Shown piece after piece: positions 54,957 to 64,000 of a stretch of DNA of 64,000 bases (position 1 is its first letter; each line of letters starts with the position of its first letter). The stretch covers positions 558,001 to 622,000 of the forward strand of contig NZ_CP085725.1 of NCBI RefSeq assembly GCF_036840915.1. Direction: 5' to 3'. Under the pieces are notes generated by a model, which was not told where the DNA came from, did not search any database, and saw only the letters and a program-made list of their open reading frames with translations. A program made the translations under genes and the position numbers. The stretch comes from Flavobacterium hankyongi (GTDB lineage Bacteria; Bacteroidota; Bacteroidia; Flavobacteriales; Flavobacteriaceae).

Positions 54957-55574
54957 ATGAGCGTAGCAGATAGAAAAGCAAGAGAAAAAGAAGCATTGAG
55001 AGCACTCATTCTAAAAGGAGCAAAAAAGCTTTTTTTGGAAAAAGGAATTGAACAGACAACTATAAGAAACATAGCAGACGAAATTGACTATAGTGTTGGT
55101 ACTGTCTATGTTTACTTTAAAGATAAGAACGCTATTTTACATGATTTGCATTCTATTGGGTTTCAGGAATTGGGTAGTTATTTTAAAGACTTATTCAAAA
55201 TAGAAGATCCTATGGAACGTCTTCAAAAAATGGGATTCATTTATATCAAATTTGCACTCGAAAATCAAGAAATGTATGATTTGATGTTTAATGTTAAAGC
55301 ACCTATGGAATTTTTGGAAAGCTCCAATAATGAAGATTGGAACGAAGGAGTAGTAACGTTTGGACATGTTAAAAAAACAATTGAGGAATGCATCGATAAA
55401 GGACATTTTAAAGGTCACAATATGGAACCGCTTTCGTTTATGATTTGGAGTTTAGTCCACGGTATGTGTTGCCTCGAAATTCGTCAAAGAACTAAAGGTG
55501 TAAAATTCACAAATCCAGATACTATCCTATATGATGGTTACAATGAGTATTTAAAAATAATAGATAAATTATAA
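54957..55574 (+). CDS. TetR-family transcriptional regulator (island 2)
   Basis: The 205-residue protein has the TetR DNA-binding domain (ALILKGAKKLFLEKGIEQTT, IRNIADEIDYSVGTVYVYFK) and a C-terminal ligand domain. It is followed 19 bp later by a 13-bp operator copy and the tolC-like gene, so it probably represses itself and the efflux operon. It is not closely similar to the TetR protein of island 1. Confidence 0.92.
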   Translation: MSVADRKAREKEALRALILKGAKKLFLEKGIEQTTIRNIADEIDYSVGTVYVYFKDKNAILHDLHSIGFQELGSYFKDLFKIEDPMERLQKMGFIYIKFALENQEMYDLMFNVKAPMEFLESSNNEDWNEGVVTFGHVKKTIEECIDKGHFKGHNMEPLSFMIWSLVHGMCCLEIRQRTKGVKFTNPDTILYDGYNEYLKIIDKL

Positions 55575-55593
55575 TTTTTTTTGTTCAAAAAAA

Positions 55594-55606
55594 TGAACAA
55601 CGTTCA
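55594..55606. promoter_or_regulatory. Second TetR operator copy
   Basis: TGAACAACGTTCA is the exact reverse complement of the operator at 54908-54920. It lies between the regulator and the tolC-like gene and so argues against starting the tolC-like protein at the ATG at 55593. Confidence 0.6.
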
Positions 55607-55622
55607 ATTAAAAAACAATGTA

Positions 55623-56966
55623 ATGATGATAAAAAAAGCACTAGTTCTAATAGCAATTTTACTTGAGTATCAAGGATATTCGCAAAGTAAGCTGGACGGC
55701 TACATCGAAGCCGGACTAAAAAACAACGAAGTTATCAAACAGCATAACTTCGATATTAACAAAAGTATGTGGGCTTTAAAAGAAGCACGTTCCTTATTCT
55801 ACCCTAACGTTTCTTTAAATGGAACTTACACAAAGGCAGAAGGTGGAAGAACCATTGATATCCCTATTGGAGATATGCTAAATCCGGTATATAGCACCTT
55901 GAATCAAATTACAAATTCTAATGCGTTTCCAACTTTAGAAAATCAGTCAGTACTTATTAATCCGGATAATTTCTATGATGCAAAAATTCATACTACAATG
56001 CCTTTATTGAATTTTGAAATTATCTATAACAAAAGGATTAAAGCCCAACAAACAACTTTACAAAAAATAGAGTTGGAAATCTACCAAAGAGAATTGGTCA
56101 AGGATATAAAAATTGCCTATTACAAGTATTTGCAATCCCTGGTAGGAATAAAAATTTATGAAGATGCTTTGGCATTGGTTACCGAAAATCAAAGGGTAAA
56201 CCATTCCTTATTTAAAAATGATAAAATAAACCGTACTGCTGTCTTACGAAGTGATAATGAAGTAGTACGTATTGCAGCCAATTTAGAAACTGCAAAACAA
56301 GTAAGTGATAATGCCAGAGCCTATTTTAATTTCCTGCTCAATCAAAAACTCGATACACAAATCATGGTTGATGAAATCAATGAAAACGTTCCTAGTGCAT
56401 TAGTCGAAGGAAATACTGAGAACAGAGAAGAATTAAAGAAATTAGACCAAGTAAAAGAATTAAACGAGAACATTAATAAACTCACAAAATCACACTGGTT
56501 TCCAACATTAAGCGGTTTTGCCGATTTTGGAATACAGGATTTTGATTTTGAAATGAACAAAGATTCACGCTATTATTTTGCGGGTTTAGGTTTAGAATGG
56601 AATATTTTTTCAGGAAATAAAAACAAATACAAGCTAAAACAAGTTGAAGAGGACAATAAAAAAATCAGTTCACAGATTGACAATGTAAGGCAACAATTAT
56701 TACTTCAGTTTCAAGTTACACAAAACAATTTGAGATCAGCTTTGGAACAATTCAATGCCAATAAAAATCAAAAAGAGTCTGCCAAAAAATATAATGACGA
56801 TATAACCAAATTATATAAAGAAGGCCAGGCCATCTATATTGAACTTCTGGATGCTCAAAATCAATGGGTAAATGCCCAACTCAATACTAATATAGCACTT
56901 TATAATTCGTGGATTGCCTATGCAGAATTAGAAAGAGCCAATGCAACTTTTACCTTAAACCAATAA
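55623..56966 (+). CDS. TolC-family outer-membrane efflux protein (island 2)
   Basis: The start is the ATG at 55623 or 55626, which gives a proper signal peptide (MMIKKALVLIAILLEYQGYS). The 447-residue protein has the duplicated coiled-coil OEP fold (LDGYIEAGLKNNEVIKQHNF; EGQAIYIELLDAQNQWVNAQ near the C-terminus). It is the outer-membrane channel for the RND pump downstream. Confidence 0.9.
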   Translation: MMIKKALVLIAILLEYQGYSQSKLDGYIEAGLKNNEVIKQHNFDINKSMWALKEARSLFYPNVSLNGTYTKAEGGRTIDIPIGDMLNPVYSTLNQITNSNAFPTLENQSVLINPDNFYDAKIHTTMPLLNFEIIYNKRIKAQQTTLQKIELEIYQRELVKDIKIAYYKYLQSLVGIKIYEDALALVTENQRVNHSLFKNDKINRTAVLRSDNEVVRIAANLETAKQVSDNARAYFNFLLNQKLDTQIMVDEINENVPSALVEGNTENREELKKLDQVKELNENINKLTKSHWFPTLSGFADFGIQDFDFEMNKDSRYYFAGLGLEWNIFSGNKNKYKLKQVEEDNKKISSQIDNVRQQLLLQFQVTQNNLRSALEQFNANKNQKESAKKYNDDITKLYKEGQAIYIELLDAQNQWVNAQLNTNIALYNSWIAYAELERANATFTLNQ

Positions 56967-56977
56967 AAATTAAGATC

Positions 56978-58021
56978 ATGAACAAATCAATAATCATTTC
57001 CCTATTCGTATTACCTCTCTTCTTCGCTTGCAAAGAAGAAAAAAAGGAAAACAATCCATTTGAAACTGCGGATATTATTCCAATTAAAACAGCAACAGTT
57101 GAATCATTAGCATTTACCAACAATATAAGTGCTTCGGGTTTAGTAACCACAGAAAACCAAGCTAATTACGGTTTTAAAATTGGTGGTGTGGTAAGTCGCA
57201 TTTATGTAGAAGAAGGTCAGTTTTTCAAAAAAGGACAACTTTTAGCCACATTAGATCAAACCGAAATCAACGCAGGTTTAAATCAAGCCGATTTAAATTT
57301 AAAGAAGTTTGAAAGAGATTATGAACGTGCTAATAATCTATACAAAGACAATGTCTATACGTTGGAACAACTTCAAAATACAAAAACAGGTCTTGACATT
57401 GCCCAAAAGCAAAAAGATGCAGTAGCTTTTAATTCTCGTCATGCTAAAATATATGCAACTGCTGATGGTTTTGTCGCTAACAAATTAGCAAATGAAGGTG
57501 AAGTTGTTGGTCCTGGGTCTCCAATTTTAGCTATAAACGAAACGTCAAACAACAACAATTACCTGTTGAAAGTAGGCTTGACTGATAAAGAATGGGCTTC
57601 AGTAAAAATAAATCAAAAAGCCTCTGTAACCCTTGACGGATTTCCTGATGAAAAATTTGAAGCTACCGTTTTTAGAAAGTCGCAAGCGGCAGATGTTGCT
57701 CTTGGGTCTTTTCAAATAGAACTAAAACTCAATATGAAAGACCAAAAACCTGCTGTGGGGATGTTTGGAAAAGCAGAAATACAAACCGATAAAGCCGAAG
57801 ATTATATGGCCATCCCTTATAATGCACTTATTGAAGCGGACGGCAACAAAGCCTTTGTATTCGTCGTGGAAAATAACAAAGTGAAACGTCAACCTATCAC
57901 CATCAACAAATTTGACAATGATAAGGTGTTTGTAAATGACGGTCTTCAAAAAACAGACCGGATAGTCATTTCCAACAGCGCCTACCTCAATGAACAATCA
58001 ACGATAAAGATCATTAAATAA
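56978..58021 (+). CDS. RND membrane-fusion lipoprotein (island 2)
   Basis: The ATG at 56978 gives a lipoprotein signal (MNKSIIISLFVLPLFFAC, lipobox FFAC). The 347-residue protein has the lipoyl halves (VVSRIYVEEGQFFKKGQLLA and KIYATADGFVANKLANEGEV), a short coiled-coil hairpin, and barrel and membrane-proximal domains. It joins the RND pump to the TolC-like channel. It follows the tolC-like stop by 11 bp. Confidence 0.9.
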   Translation: MNKSIIISLFVLPLFFACKEEKKENNPFETADIIPIKTATVESLAFTNNISASGLVTTENQANYGFKIGGVVSRIYVEEGQFFKKGQLLATLDQTEINAGLNQADLNLKKFERDYERANNLYKDNVYTLEQLQNTKTGLDIAQKQKDAVAFNSRHAKIYATADGFVANKLANEGEVVGPGSPILAINETSNNNNYLLKVGLTDKEWASVKINQKASVTLDGFPDEKFEATVFRKSQAADVALGSFQIELKLNMKDQKPAVGMFGKAEIQTDKAEDYMAIPYNALIEADGNKAFVFVVENNKVKRQPITINKFDNDKVFVNDGLQKTDRIVISNSAYLNEQSTIKIIK

Positions 58022-58029
58022 CTAACAGT

Positions 58030-61000
58030 ATGAAAATTACAAATTTTTCCGTTAAGAATTATCAGTTTACACTGATTCTCGCTCTTTTGGTGGCTGTGGT
58101 AGGAGTCCTTACCTTATTCACGATGCCAAGAGCAGAAGATCCTGCAACACATCCACCAGAATACTTGATTACCGTAATTTATCCAGGTACAAGTCCGAAA
58201 GATATGGAAGAACAGGTTGTAAAACCAATTGAAAATAAGATTTACGGCTTAGAAAATATCGAAAAGATACTCACAACTGTAGAAGATGGCGTAGCCGCTT
58301 TTCAGGTAAAATTTAAATACGGAGTGGATGTAGATAATAAATATCAGGAAATCTCTACCGAAATGAATGCCCTTAAAAGTAGTGAACTACCAAAAGATAT
58401 TTATCAAATCAAAACGGAAAAAATTTCGTCTTCAGATGTAAAAATTCTTCAGGTAGCTTTGATTTCTGAAAATGCATCTGACAAAAAACTACGTGATGAA
58501 GCGGACAAACTAAAGACAAAAATTGAAAAAATAACCAATCTTAAAGATGTAAAATACAGTGGTATTCCGGAACAGGAAATCCGTGTGGATTTGAATTTGG
58601 AAAAATTAGCACAATTAAGAATCCCATTGAATATTGTGATGGGAAGTTTACAAAGTGAAGCTGCTGATATTCCTGGTGGAAGTATTGATATGGATACCAA
58701 AGTATTCAATGTAAAAACAAGTGGAAAATTTAAAAATGCAGAAGATGTTGCTAATACGGTTGTTTACAATGCTAATGGCAAAATTATCTACATGAAAGAT
58801 GTGGCTGATGTGAATTACAAATCTGAAGTGCCCTATCACATTACAAGAATTAATGGACATCGTTGCATTTTGGTTACTGCCGGAATGAAGGACAATGTAA
58901 ACATTAGTGATGTTCAAAAAGAATATTTACCAATAGTTGATGCGTTTTCTAAAGATTTACCTCAGAACATTAAGCTTGTAAAAAACTTTGACCAAGCCGA
59001 TATGGTATCAAAACGTTTAGGGCATTTAGGTTTTGACTTTGGATTAGCAATTCTTTTGGTTGTTATTACATTAATTCCATTAGGAGGGAGAGCATCTCTT
59101 ATAGTGATGATTTCTATACCCTTATCATTGGCTTTGGGATTAATTGCAATGAATGCTTTAGGGTATTCCTTAAATCAATTGAGTATTGTGGGCTTGGTCG
59201 TTGCTTTAGGGTTGCTGGTTGATGATAGTATTGTAGTTGTAGAAAATATAGAACGTTGGCTCCGTGAAGGACATTCTAAAATGGATGCCGTTTTAAAAGG
59301 TACAAAGCAAATAGGTGTTGCAGTTGTAGGTACAACGGCTACTTTGGTTATTGCCTTTTTACCTCTGACTTTTCTTCCAGATACGGCTGGTGAATTTATC
59401 AGAAGTTTACCTATGGCGGTAATCACAAGTGTATTAGCTTCTATGATTGTGGCTTTGACCTTGGTTCCGTTTTTGGGTAGTCGTTTCTTAAAAACACACG
59501 AACATGAAGGAGGAAATATATTTCTTCAGTATTTGCAAAAATTCCTTACAAATACATACAAAAACATTATGCCTAAAGCACTGAAGTTTCCAAAAACTAC
59601 GATTGCCATTTCTATATTTTTAAGTGTCATCGCTTTCGGTCTGTTTTCTGTAGCTGGATTTAAGTTATTCCCAACTTCGGAAAAACCAATGTTTTTAATC
59701 AACATAAAAATGCCACTTCAAGCCAATATTTTAGAAAGTGACAGGGTAACTAAAATTGTGGAAACTGAATTAAAGAAACACAAAGAGATTGTATATTTTA
59801 CTTCAAATGTTGGACACGGAAATCCGCAGATTTACTACAATGTACATCCTCAGGACAGAAAATCTGATTTTGCTCAAATTTTCGTGCAACTAGAAGAAGA
59901 AGCAAAACCTTCAGACAAAACCAGTCTTATACAAGAATTGCGCGAAAAATTTAAAACGATGCCTTATGCTAAAGTTGAAGTAAAAGATTTTGAACAAGGA
60001 CCACCATTGGAAGCCAACATCGTAGTACGATTATTTGGAGAAGACCAAGAGGTTTTACGCAAATTATCTTCTAAGGTAGAAACTATTTTGAGAAATCAGG
60101 AAGGTACAGTTTACATCAACAACGAGTTAAACACTTATAAAACGGATGTTAAAATAAAAATCAATAAAGAAAAGGCAAGAACATTGGGTGTACTGACCAG
60201 TGAGGTCGATAAAGTAATTCGACTTGCTGTTGCCGGTTTAACTGTTGGAGATTATATAGATGACCGTGGAGATGCAAGAAACGTGACCATTACTTTACCA
60301 AGAGATAAGTTTTCTAATCTTGATGCATTGAAAAGTTTATATGTAAATAATGTTCAGGGGAAACCAATTGCATTGAATCAAATTGCAACAGTATCTTTTG
60401 AAACAGCACCAACTGCAATTAATCACTTTAACAAATCACGCTTTTCAAAAGTCAGTGCTATGACAAAAGATGGTTATTTAGCAAATGATTTGTTGGTAGA
60501 TATTATTCCGAAATTGGATAAATTAGAGATGCCAAAAGGGTATTATTACAAACTATCAGGAGAAAAAGAATCGGAAGGTGATGCATTAGGAGGTAATTTT
60601 CTTGCTGTAATTATATTGAGTACGTTTTTATTCATTGCTGTTTTATTACTACAATTCAAAACATTTAAAGGAATCATCATTGTTATGTCCATCATTCCGT
60701 TAGGCGTTTTAGGAGGAGTATTGTTTTTAATAGCATCAGGAAACCCGATGTCTTTGGTTTCTATTATCGGTTTCATTGGATTATCAGGAATTCAAGTGAA
60801 AAACTCTCTTCTTCTGGTGGATTTTACAAATCAATTAAGACAAGAAGGAAAGTCCATTGATGAAGCCATTGCAATTGCTGGTGAAACACGTTTTCTTCCA
60901 GTAGTATTAACATCAGTCACCGCAATTTGTGGTTTGATTCCTCTGGCAGTAAATCCCAATCCTCAAATATCTCCATTAGCGATTGTATTAATTGGAGGAT

Positions 61001-61080
61001 TGATAAGTTCAACTATTCTGGCAAGAATTGTAACACCAGTAATGTACAAATTGATTCCTCCTAAACTAGATGAAGAATAA
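58030..61080 (+). CDS. RND multidrug efflux pump, AcrB family
   Basis: The 1016-residue protein has twelve membrane helices and two large periplasmic loops. It begins with ITNFSVKNYQFTLILALLVA and the porter motif MPRAEDPATHPPEYLITVIY. TM4 holds the proton-relay Asp pair in LGLLVDDSIVVVENIERWL, and the TM10-11 region has FIGLSGIQVKNSLLLVDF. It exports drugs or other toxic compounds by proton antiport across both membranes, with the TolC and HlyD partners upstream. The substrate range is unknown. Confidence 0.95.
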   Translation: MKITNFSVKNYQFTLILALLVAVVGVLTLFTMPRAEDPATHPPEYLITVIYPGTSPKDMEEQVVKPIENKIYGLENIEKILTTVEDGVAAFQVKFKYGVDVDNKYQEISTEMNALKSSELPKDIYQIKTEKISSSDVKILQVALISENASDKKLRDEADKLKTKIEKITNLKDVKYSGIPEQEIRVDLNLEKLAQLRIPLNIVMGSLQSEAADIPGGSIDMDTKVFNVKTSGKFKNAEDVANTVVYNANGKIIYMKDVADVNYKSEVPYHITRINGHRCILVTAGMKDNVNISDVQKEYLPIVDAFSKDLPQNIKLVKNFDQADMVSKRLGHLGFDFGLAILLVVITLIPLGGRASLIVMISIPLSLALGLIAMNALGYSLNQLSIVGLVVALGLLVDDSIVVVENIERWLREGHSKMDAVLKGTKQIGVAVVGTTATLVIAFLPLTFLPDTAGEFIRSLPMAVITSVLASMIVALTLVPFLGSRFLKTHEHEGGNIFLQYLQKFLTNTYKNIMPKALKFPKTTIAISIFLSVIAFGLFSVAGFKLFPTSEKPMFLINIKMPLQANILESDRVTKIVETELKKHKEIVYFTSNVGHGNPQIYYNVHPQDRKSDFAQIFVQLEEEAKPSDKTSLIQELREKFKTMPYAKVEVKDFEQGPPLEANIVVRLFGEDQEVLRKLSSKVETILRNQEGTVYINNELNTYKTDVKIKINKEKARTLGVLTSEVDKVIRLAVAGLTVGDYIDDRGDARNVTITLPRDKFSNLDALKSLYVNNVQGKPIALNQIATVSFETAPTAINHFNKSRFSKVSAMTKDGYLANDLLVDIIPKLDKLEMPKGYYYKLSGEKESEGDALGGNFLAVIILSTFLFIAVLLLQFKTFKGIIIVMSIIPLGVLGGVLFLIASGNPMSLVSIIGFIGLSGIQVKNSLLLVDFTNQLRQEGKSIDEAIAIAGETRFLPVVLTSVTAICGLIPLAVNPNPQISPLAIVLIGGLISSTILARIVTPVMYKLIPPKLDEE

Positions 61081-61082
61081 AA

Positions 61083-61376
61083 ATGAATGCTATCCATTAT
61101 AATATTGAAGACGATGCAATAGTCAATAAATTAAAAGAGACTATCATTTCCAAAATTGACAAAATATATTGGATGGATACACTAATTCTAATTGAACCTG
61201 AGAAATCAACTTTTAAAAATATTGTAGAGCTTCTGTATGGCTTTTTTAAAGAACACAAACTTGAAATAGAAGATTTTGTTTACATCTACAATTTTTCAAG
61301 CTATAAAGAAAACAATTGGTATTGTGAAAGACTGAAAAGAAAAGGATTAAAACGAATGAGTTCAAATTTTAAATAA
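61083..61376 (+). CDS. Small hypothetical protein after the RND pump
   Basis: The 97-residue soluble protein (MNAIHYNIEDDAIVNKLKET; LIEPEKSTFKNIVELLYGFF) starts 2 bp after the pump gene. No family is recognised. Its coupling suggests that it belongs to the efflux operon. Confidence 0.6.
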   Translation: MNAIHYNIEDDAIVNKLKETIISKIDKIYWMDTLILIEPEKSTFKNIVELLYGFFKEHKLEIEDFVYIYNFSSYKENNWYCERLKRKGLKRMSSNFK

Positions 61377-61424
61377 AAACTAGATAAACATAATTGAAGA
61401 TATTAATAATCAAAATTTAAGAAA

Positions 61425-62228
61425 ATGAAAAAAACAATTTTAATAACAGGAGCATCATCAGGTTTTGGATTGATGTTAGCAAATAAGTTGCACACAGAAG
61501 GACACAATGTAATCGGTACTAGTAGAAATGCAGAAAAACTACAAGCCACAGTTCCTTTCAAAGTATTGTCTCTAGATGTTACAGATGAAAAATCGATTGA
61601 AGAATTTACAAAGCAACTATTTGAAACCGTAAAAGAATTAGACGTTCTTGTGAATAATGCAGGTTACATGCTCACTGGATTAGCAGAGGAGACTTCTACT
61701 GAGGCAGGTAAACTTCAATTTGATACTAACTTTTGGGGAACAGTTAATGTTACAAAAGCAATATTGCCTTATTTCAGAAAACAAGAATTTGGTCAAATTA
61801 TTACAGTGAGCTCTATGATGGGGCTTATAACAATACCTATGAAGTCAATGTATGCTGCATCCAAACATGCCTTAGAAGGTTACTTTAAAACATTACGATT
61901 TGAGGTAAATCAATTTAATATTAAGGTGAGTATGATAGAGCCTATGTGGGCAAAAACAAATATTGGCACGAATATGATTGCTGTTGATGGAAATATAGCA
62001 GAATACAAGAACTATAAAGAGCAAGTGAATAAGTATATCAAAAATGGTTTGGCAGAGGGAGATGATCCTTCTGTAATAGTGGACAAAATTATTAAAGTGA
62101 TAAATGCCAAAAATCCAAAAATCCGAAACATCGTAGGAAAAATGGCAGGAATGGTACTGTTCCTTAATAATTACGCCTATTCAATGTTTGAAAATGCCAT
62201 TTATAAAAGTGTAAGATCGGCAAAATAA
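61425..62228 (+). CDS. Short-chain dehydrogenase/reductase
   Basis: The 267-residue SDR has the cofactor motif ITGASSGFGLMLA, the NNAGYM motif, and the catalytic Ser and Tyr-x3-Lys in ITVSSMMGL and YAASKHALEG. It reduces or oxidises a carbonyl or hydroxyl group with NAD(P)H. The substrate is unknown. It starts 48 bp after the small gene and begins a group of three metabolic genes in island 2. Confidence 0.92.
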   Translation: MKKTILITGASSGFGLMLANKLHTEGHNVIGTSRNAEKLQATVPFKVLSLDVTDEKSIEEFTKQLFETVKELDVLVNNAGYMLTGLAEETSTEAGKLQFDTNFWGTVNVTKAILPYFRKQEFGQIITVSSMMGLITIPMKSMYAASKHALEGYFKTLRFEVNQFNIKVSMIEPMWAKTNIGTNMIAVDGNIAEYKNYKEQVNKYIKNGLAEGDDPSVIVDKIIKVINAKNPKIRNIVGKMAGMVLFLNNYAYSMFENAIYKSVRSAK

Positions 62229-62275
62229 AGTAAATTTATTCTGCCCATCAAATAATTTATAAATCTAAAAACAAG

Positions 62276-63304
62276 ATGGTTGAATCGAAAGAAATATCAA
62301 GACGAGAACTAATTAAACAAGGTGGTCTTGCTTTATCAGTTTTAGCTTTACCTTTTCCATTAATAACATTTTCAAATTTTAACAATATGACAGATAACAA
62401 AAATTTTGACGTAATCATTGTTGGCGGAAGCTATGCAGGGCTTTCAGCAGCAATGGCTTTGGGACGATCATTAAGAAACGTTCTAATTATTGATAGCGGT
62501 TTGCCTTGTAATAGACAAACACCACATTCACATAACTTCATTACGCAAGACGGAGAAAAACCAAGCGTTATTGCAGAAAAAGCAAAAAAGCAAGTGTTGC
62601 AATACGATACAGTAAAATTCATAACTGACCTTGCTGTTAATGGAACAAAAACTGATAAAGGATTTGAGATTTCAACACAGTCAAGAAAAGTATTTTCAGC
62701 TAAAAAGCTCATTTTTGCAACAGGATTAAAAGATAAAATGCTAAACATCAAGGGATTTTCTGAATGTTGGGGAATTTCAGTTCTTCATTGTCCCTATTGC
62801 CACGGATATGAAGTGAAAAATCAAAAAACAGGAATTTTTGCAAATGGATACGGTGCATTTCATCTGGCTCGACTCATTAGTAACTGGACAAAAGACTTGA
62901 CAATATTTACTAATGGCAAATCAGAATTGACACAAGAGCAAACTGATGAAATCAAAAGACACAATATTTCAATTGTTGAAAAAGAAATTACCTCATTGAA
63001 ACACCAAAACGGAGAAGTTGAAGAAATAATTTTTTCTGACAATTCAACTTTTCAATTAAAAGCTATCTACTCAAGACCTCCTTTTGAACAGCACTGTAAA
63101 ATCCCCGAATTATTGGGTTGTGAATTGACCGAACAAGGGCTTATCAAAGTAGATGCGTTTCAGAAAACAACAGTAGATAATATATTCGCTTGTGGTGACA
63201 GTACTAATCCTCTTCGTGCTGTATCATATGCTGTATCAACAGGAAATAATACAGGAGTGTTTTTAAATAATGCTATGGCAGAAGAAGAATTTTTGGAAAA
63301 TTAA
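62276..63304 (+). CDS. Thioredoxin-reductase-like FAD oxidoreductase with Tat-like leader
   Basis: The 342-residue flavoprotein has the FAD motif VIIVGGSYAGLSAAMALGRS, the redox site CPYCHGYEV and a C-terminal FAD motif DNIFACGDSTNPLRAVSYA, all typical of the thioredoxin reductase-like family. The first 33 residues (SRRELIKQGGLALSVLALPF) look like a twin-arginine signal with a hydrophobic core, so it may be exported folded with FAD. A start at the ATG at 62387 (MTDNKNFDVIIVGGSYAGL) would remove the leader. The cofactor-linked partner is unknown. Confidence 0.85.
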   Translation: MVESKEISRRELIKQGGLALSVLALPFPLITFSNFNNMTDNKNFDVIIVGGSYAGLSAAMALGRSLRNVLIIDSGLPCNRQTPHSHNFITQDGEKPSVIAEKAKKQVLQYDTVKFITDLAVNGTKTDKGFEISTQSRKVFSAKKLIFATGLKDKMLNIKGFSECWGISVLHCPYCHGYEVKNQKTGIFANGYGAFHLARLISNWTKDLTIFTNGKSELTQEQTDEIKRHNISIVEKEITSLKHQNGEVEEIIFSDNSTFQLKAIYSRPPFEQHCKIPELLGCELTEQGLIKVDAFQKTTVDNIFACGDSTNPLRAVSYAVSTGNNTGVFLNNAMAEEEFLEN

Positions 63305-63316
63305 ATTAAAAGTAAA

Positions 63317-63754
63317 ATGGAAAATAAAAGACTTCAACTACTACAAAGTTTTATTGGAAGACCATTTTCAGGAAGTCCGTCCCCATTTGCCAAATGGCTG
63401 AATGGGACGGTGATTGCTGTTGATGAAAATTCTGTTGAATTTCAATTTGAAGTACGAAAAGAGATGACTAATCCGGCAGGAACGCTTCACGGTGGTGTTA
63501 TTTGTGGGATGTTTGACGATTGTATTGGTGTAAACTTTATGATTTTAGGCACTGATAATTTCTTTCCTACTATTAATATAAATGTTGAATTTTTTAGTGC
63601 GGCGAAAGAAGAAGATACAGTCATAGTAAAAACGAGTGTTATTAAAAAAGGTAAATCAATAATCAATGTAAAAGCAAATATGTTTAGCTCTAAAGGAATT
63701 ATTGCCTCCGCAACATCAAATTTGGTGATAAGTGAAATAAAAATCACGATGTAA
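63317..63754 (+). CDS. PaaI-family hot-dog thioesterase
   Basis: The 145-residue protein has the PaaI signature NPAGTLHGGVICGMFDDCIG, with the HGG segment near residue 60, and a single hot-dog fold. It probably hydrolyses acyl- or aryl-CoA esters. It follows the flavoprotein by 12 bp, in the same operon. Confidence 0.88.
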   Translation: MENKRLQLLQSFIGRPFSGSPSPFAKWLNGTVIAVDENSVEFQFEVRKEMTNPAGTLHGGVICGMFDDCIGVNFMILGTDNFFPTININVEFFSAAKEEDTVIVKTSVIKKGKSIINVKANMFSSKGIIASATSNLVISEIKITM

Positions 63755-63793
63755 GTACGGTTCACTAAACTAATCTTTCAAACAAAGTATAAG

Positions 63794-64000
63794 TTGAACA
63801 ATAAAGCCACACAACTACTATCAAAGTTAAATGAACAATTAAATTTTACCGATTTAGAAATTGACGATCCAATTCTTAGGAGTGAAAGTGCGATAAACAT
63901 TATTGTAAATTCAATTGAAAAATTGAAACTTATTTTCGAAAAAGAAAAAAGCAAATCCCAAGAAATAGAAATTGATTTTTTCAAAAACATAAAACCAAAG
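63794..64000 (+). CDS. RteC-family regulator (island 2), truncated by window end
   Basis: From the TTG at 63794 the frame reads MNNKATQLLSKLNEQLNFTD and continues to EIEIDFFKNIKPK at the last base. It aligns end to end with the first 70 residues of the RteC-like protein at 32527 (MNLKINTLLSDLNEQLNFID at its start). Both islands thus carry rteC at a corresponding place. Only 69 codons are visible. Confidence 0.8.
   Translation, partial: MNNKATQLLSKLNEQLNFTDLEIDDPILRSESAINIIVNSIEKLKLIFEKEKSKSQEIEIDFFKNIKPK

Overview
The window looks like the chromosome of a Flavobacterium-like member of the Bacteroidota. The DNA is AT-rich, Shine-Dalgarno sites are largely absent, and several promoters fit the Bacteroidota consensus (TTTG, then about 19 bp, then TAnnTTTG). 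The conserved backbone order tpx-dgkA-ftsK-lolA-lptF-ribB is also typical of Flavobacteriaceae. All family names below rest on motifs read by eye; no database was searched.

Backbone, 1 to about 21.5 kb. On the minus strand lies a cluster of secreted proteins (an LGFP-repeat protein, a beta/gamma-crystallin-like protein, three small exported proteins and a collagen-like lipoprotein). It is followed by a LytTR two-component pair with a 981-residue propeller sensor kinase. A lone HEPN-like gene with cassette-like flanks, an amino-acid permease and katG follow. On the plus strand come a peroxide-defence group (2-Cys peroxiredoxin, thioredoxin, a small partner, thiol peroxidase) and then the cell-envelope and division genes dgkA, ftsK, lolA, lptF and ribB. 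A DoxX-family gene lies on the minus strand just before tpx. The backbone ends in tRNA-Ser(UGA).

Island 1, 21.5 to 53.39 kb. A 17-bp copy of the tRNA-Ser 3' end recurs at 53376-53392, marking a 31.9-kb element integrated in the tRNA gene. From left to right it carries a tyrosine recombinase; a TetR-controlled exporter locus (TolC, HlyD, two split YbhF-like ATPases, two ABC-2 permeases); a LOG-family protein; an OMPLA-like protein; and an RteC/HTH/replication-like/DnaC-like module whose gaps hold different dispersed repeats. A defence block follows: AbiE with a -1 frameshift at A_AAA_AAG, an ABC three-component system joined by overlaps to a restriction-endonuclease/STAND gene and an unknown gene, and a further nuclease-like gene. 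Next come about 1.2 kb of non-coding DNA built from long interrupted hairpins with conserved boxes, a DUF6943-like gene, a TIR-like/DUF2971 pair, and a minus-strand four-gene cassette (two tiny membrane proteins, a DUF5675-like enzyme and a conserved 252-residue protein). No conjugation or relaxase genes were seen.

Island 2, from 53.39 kb to beyond the window edge. Directly after the att copy a second island begins with the same plan: recombinase, TetR regulator, tripartite efflux (TolC, HlyD, RND pump), small metabolic genes, and an RteC-like gene cut by the window end. The two recombinases are almost identical in core and catalytic regions but have unrelated-looking N-terminal arm-binding domains, and each lies beside a different set of inverted repeats.

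The observations most worth checking are the tandem islands with arm-domain-swapped recombinases and matching candidate arm sites, the hairpin array at 47.73-48.89 kb, the ABC-3C/STAND/unknown five-gene operon, and the candidate programmed frameshift in the AbiE antitoxin.
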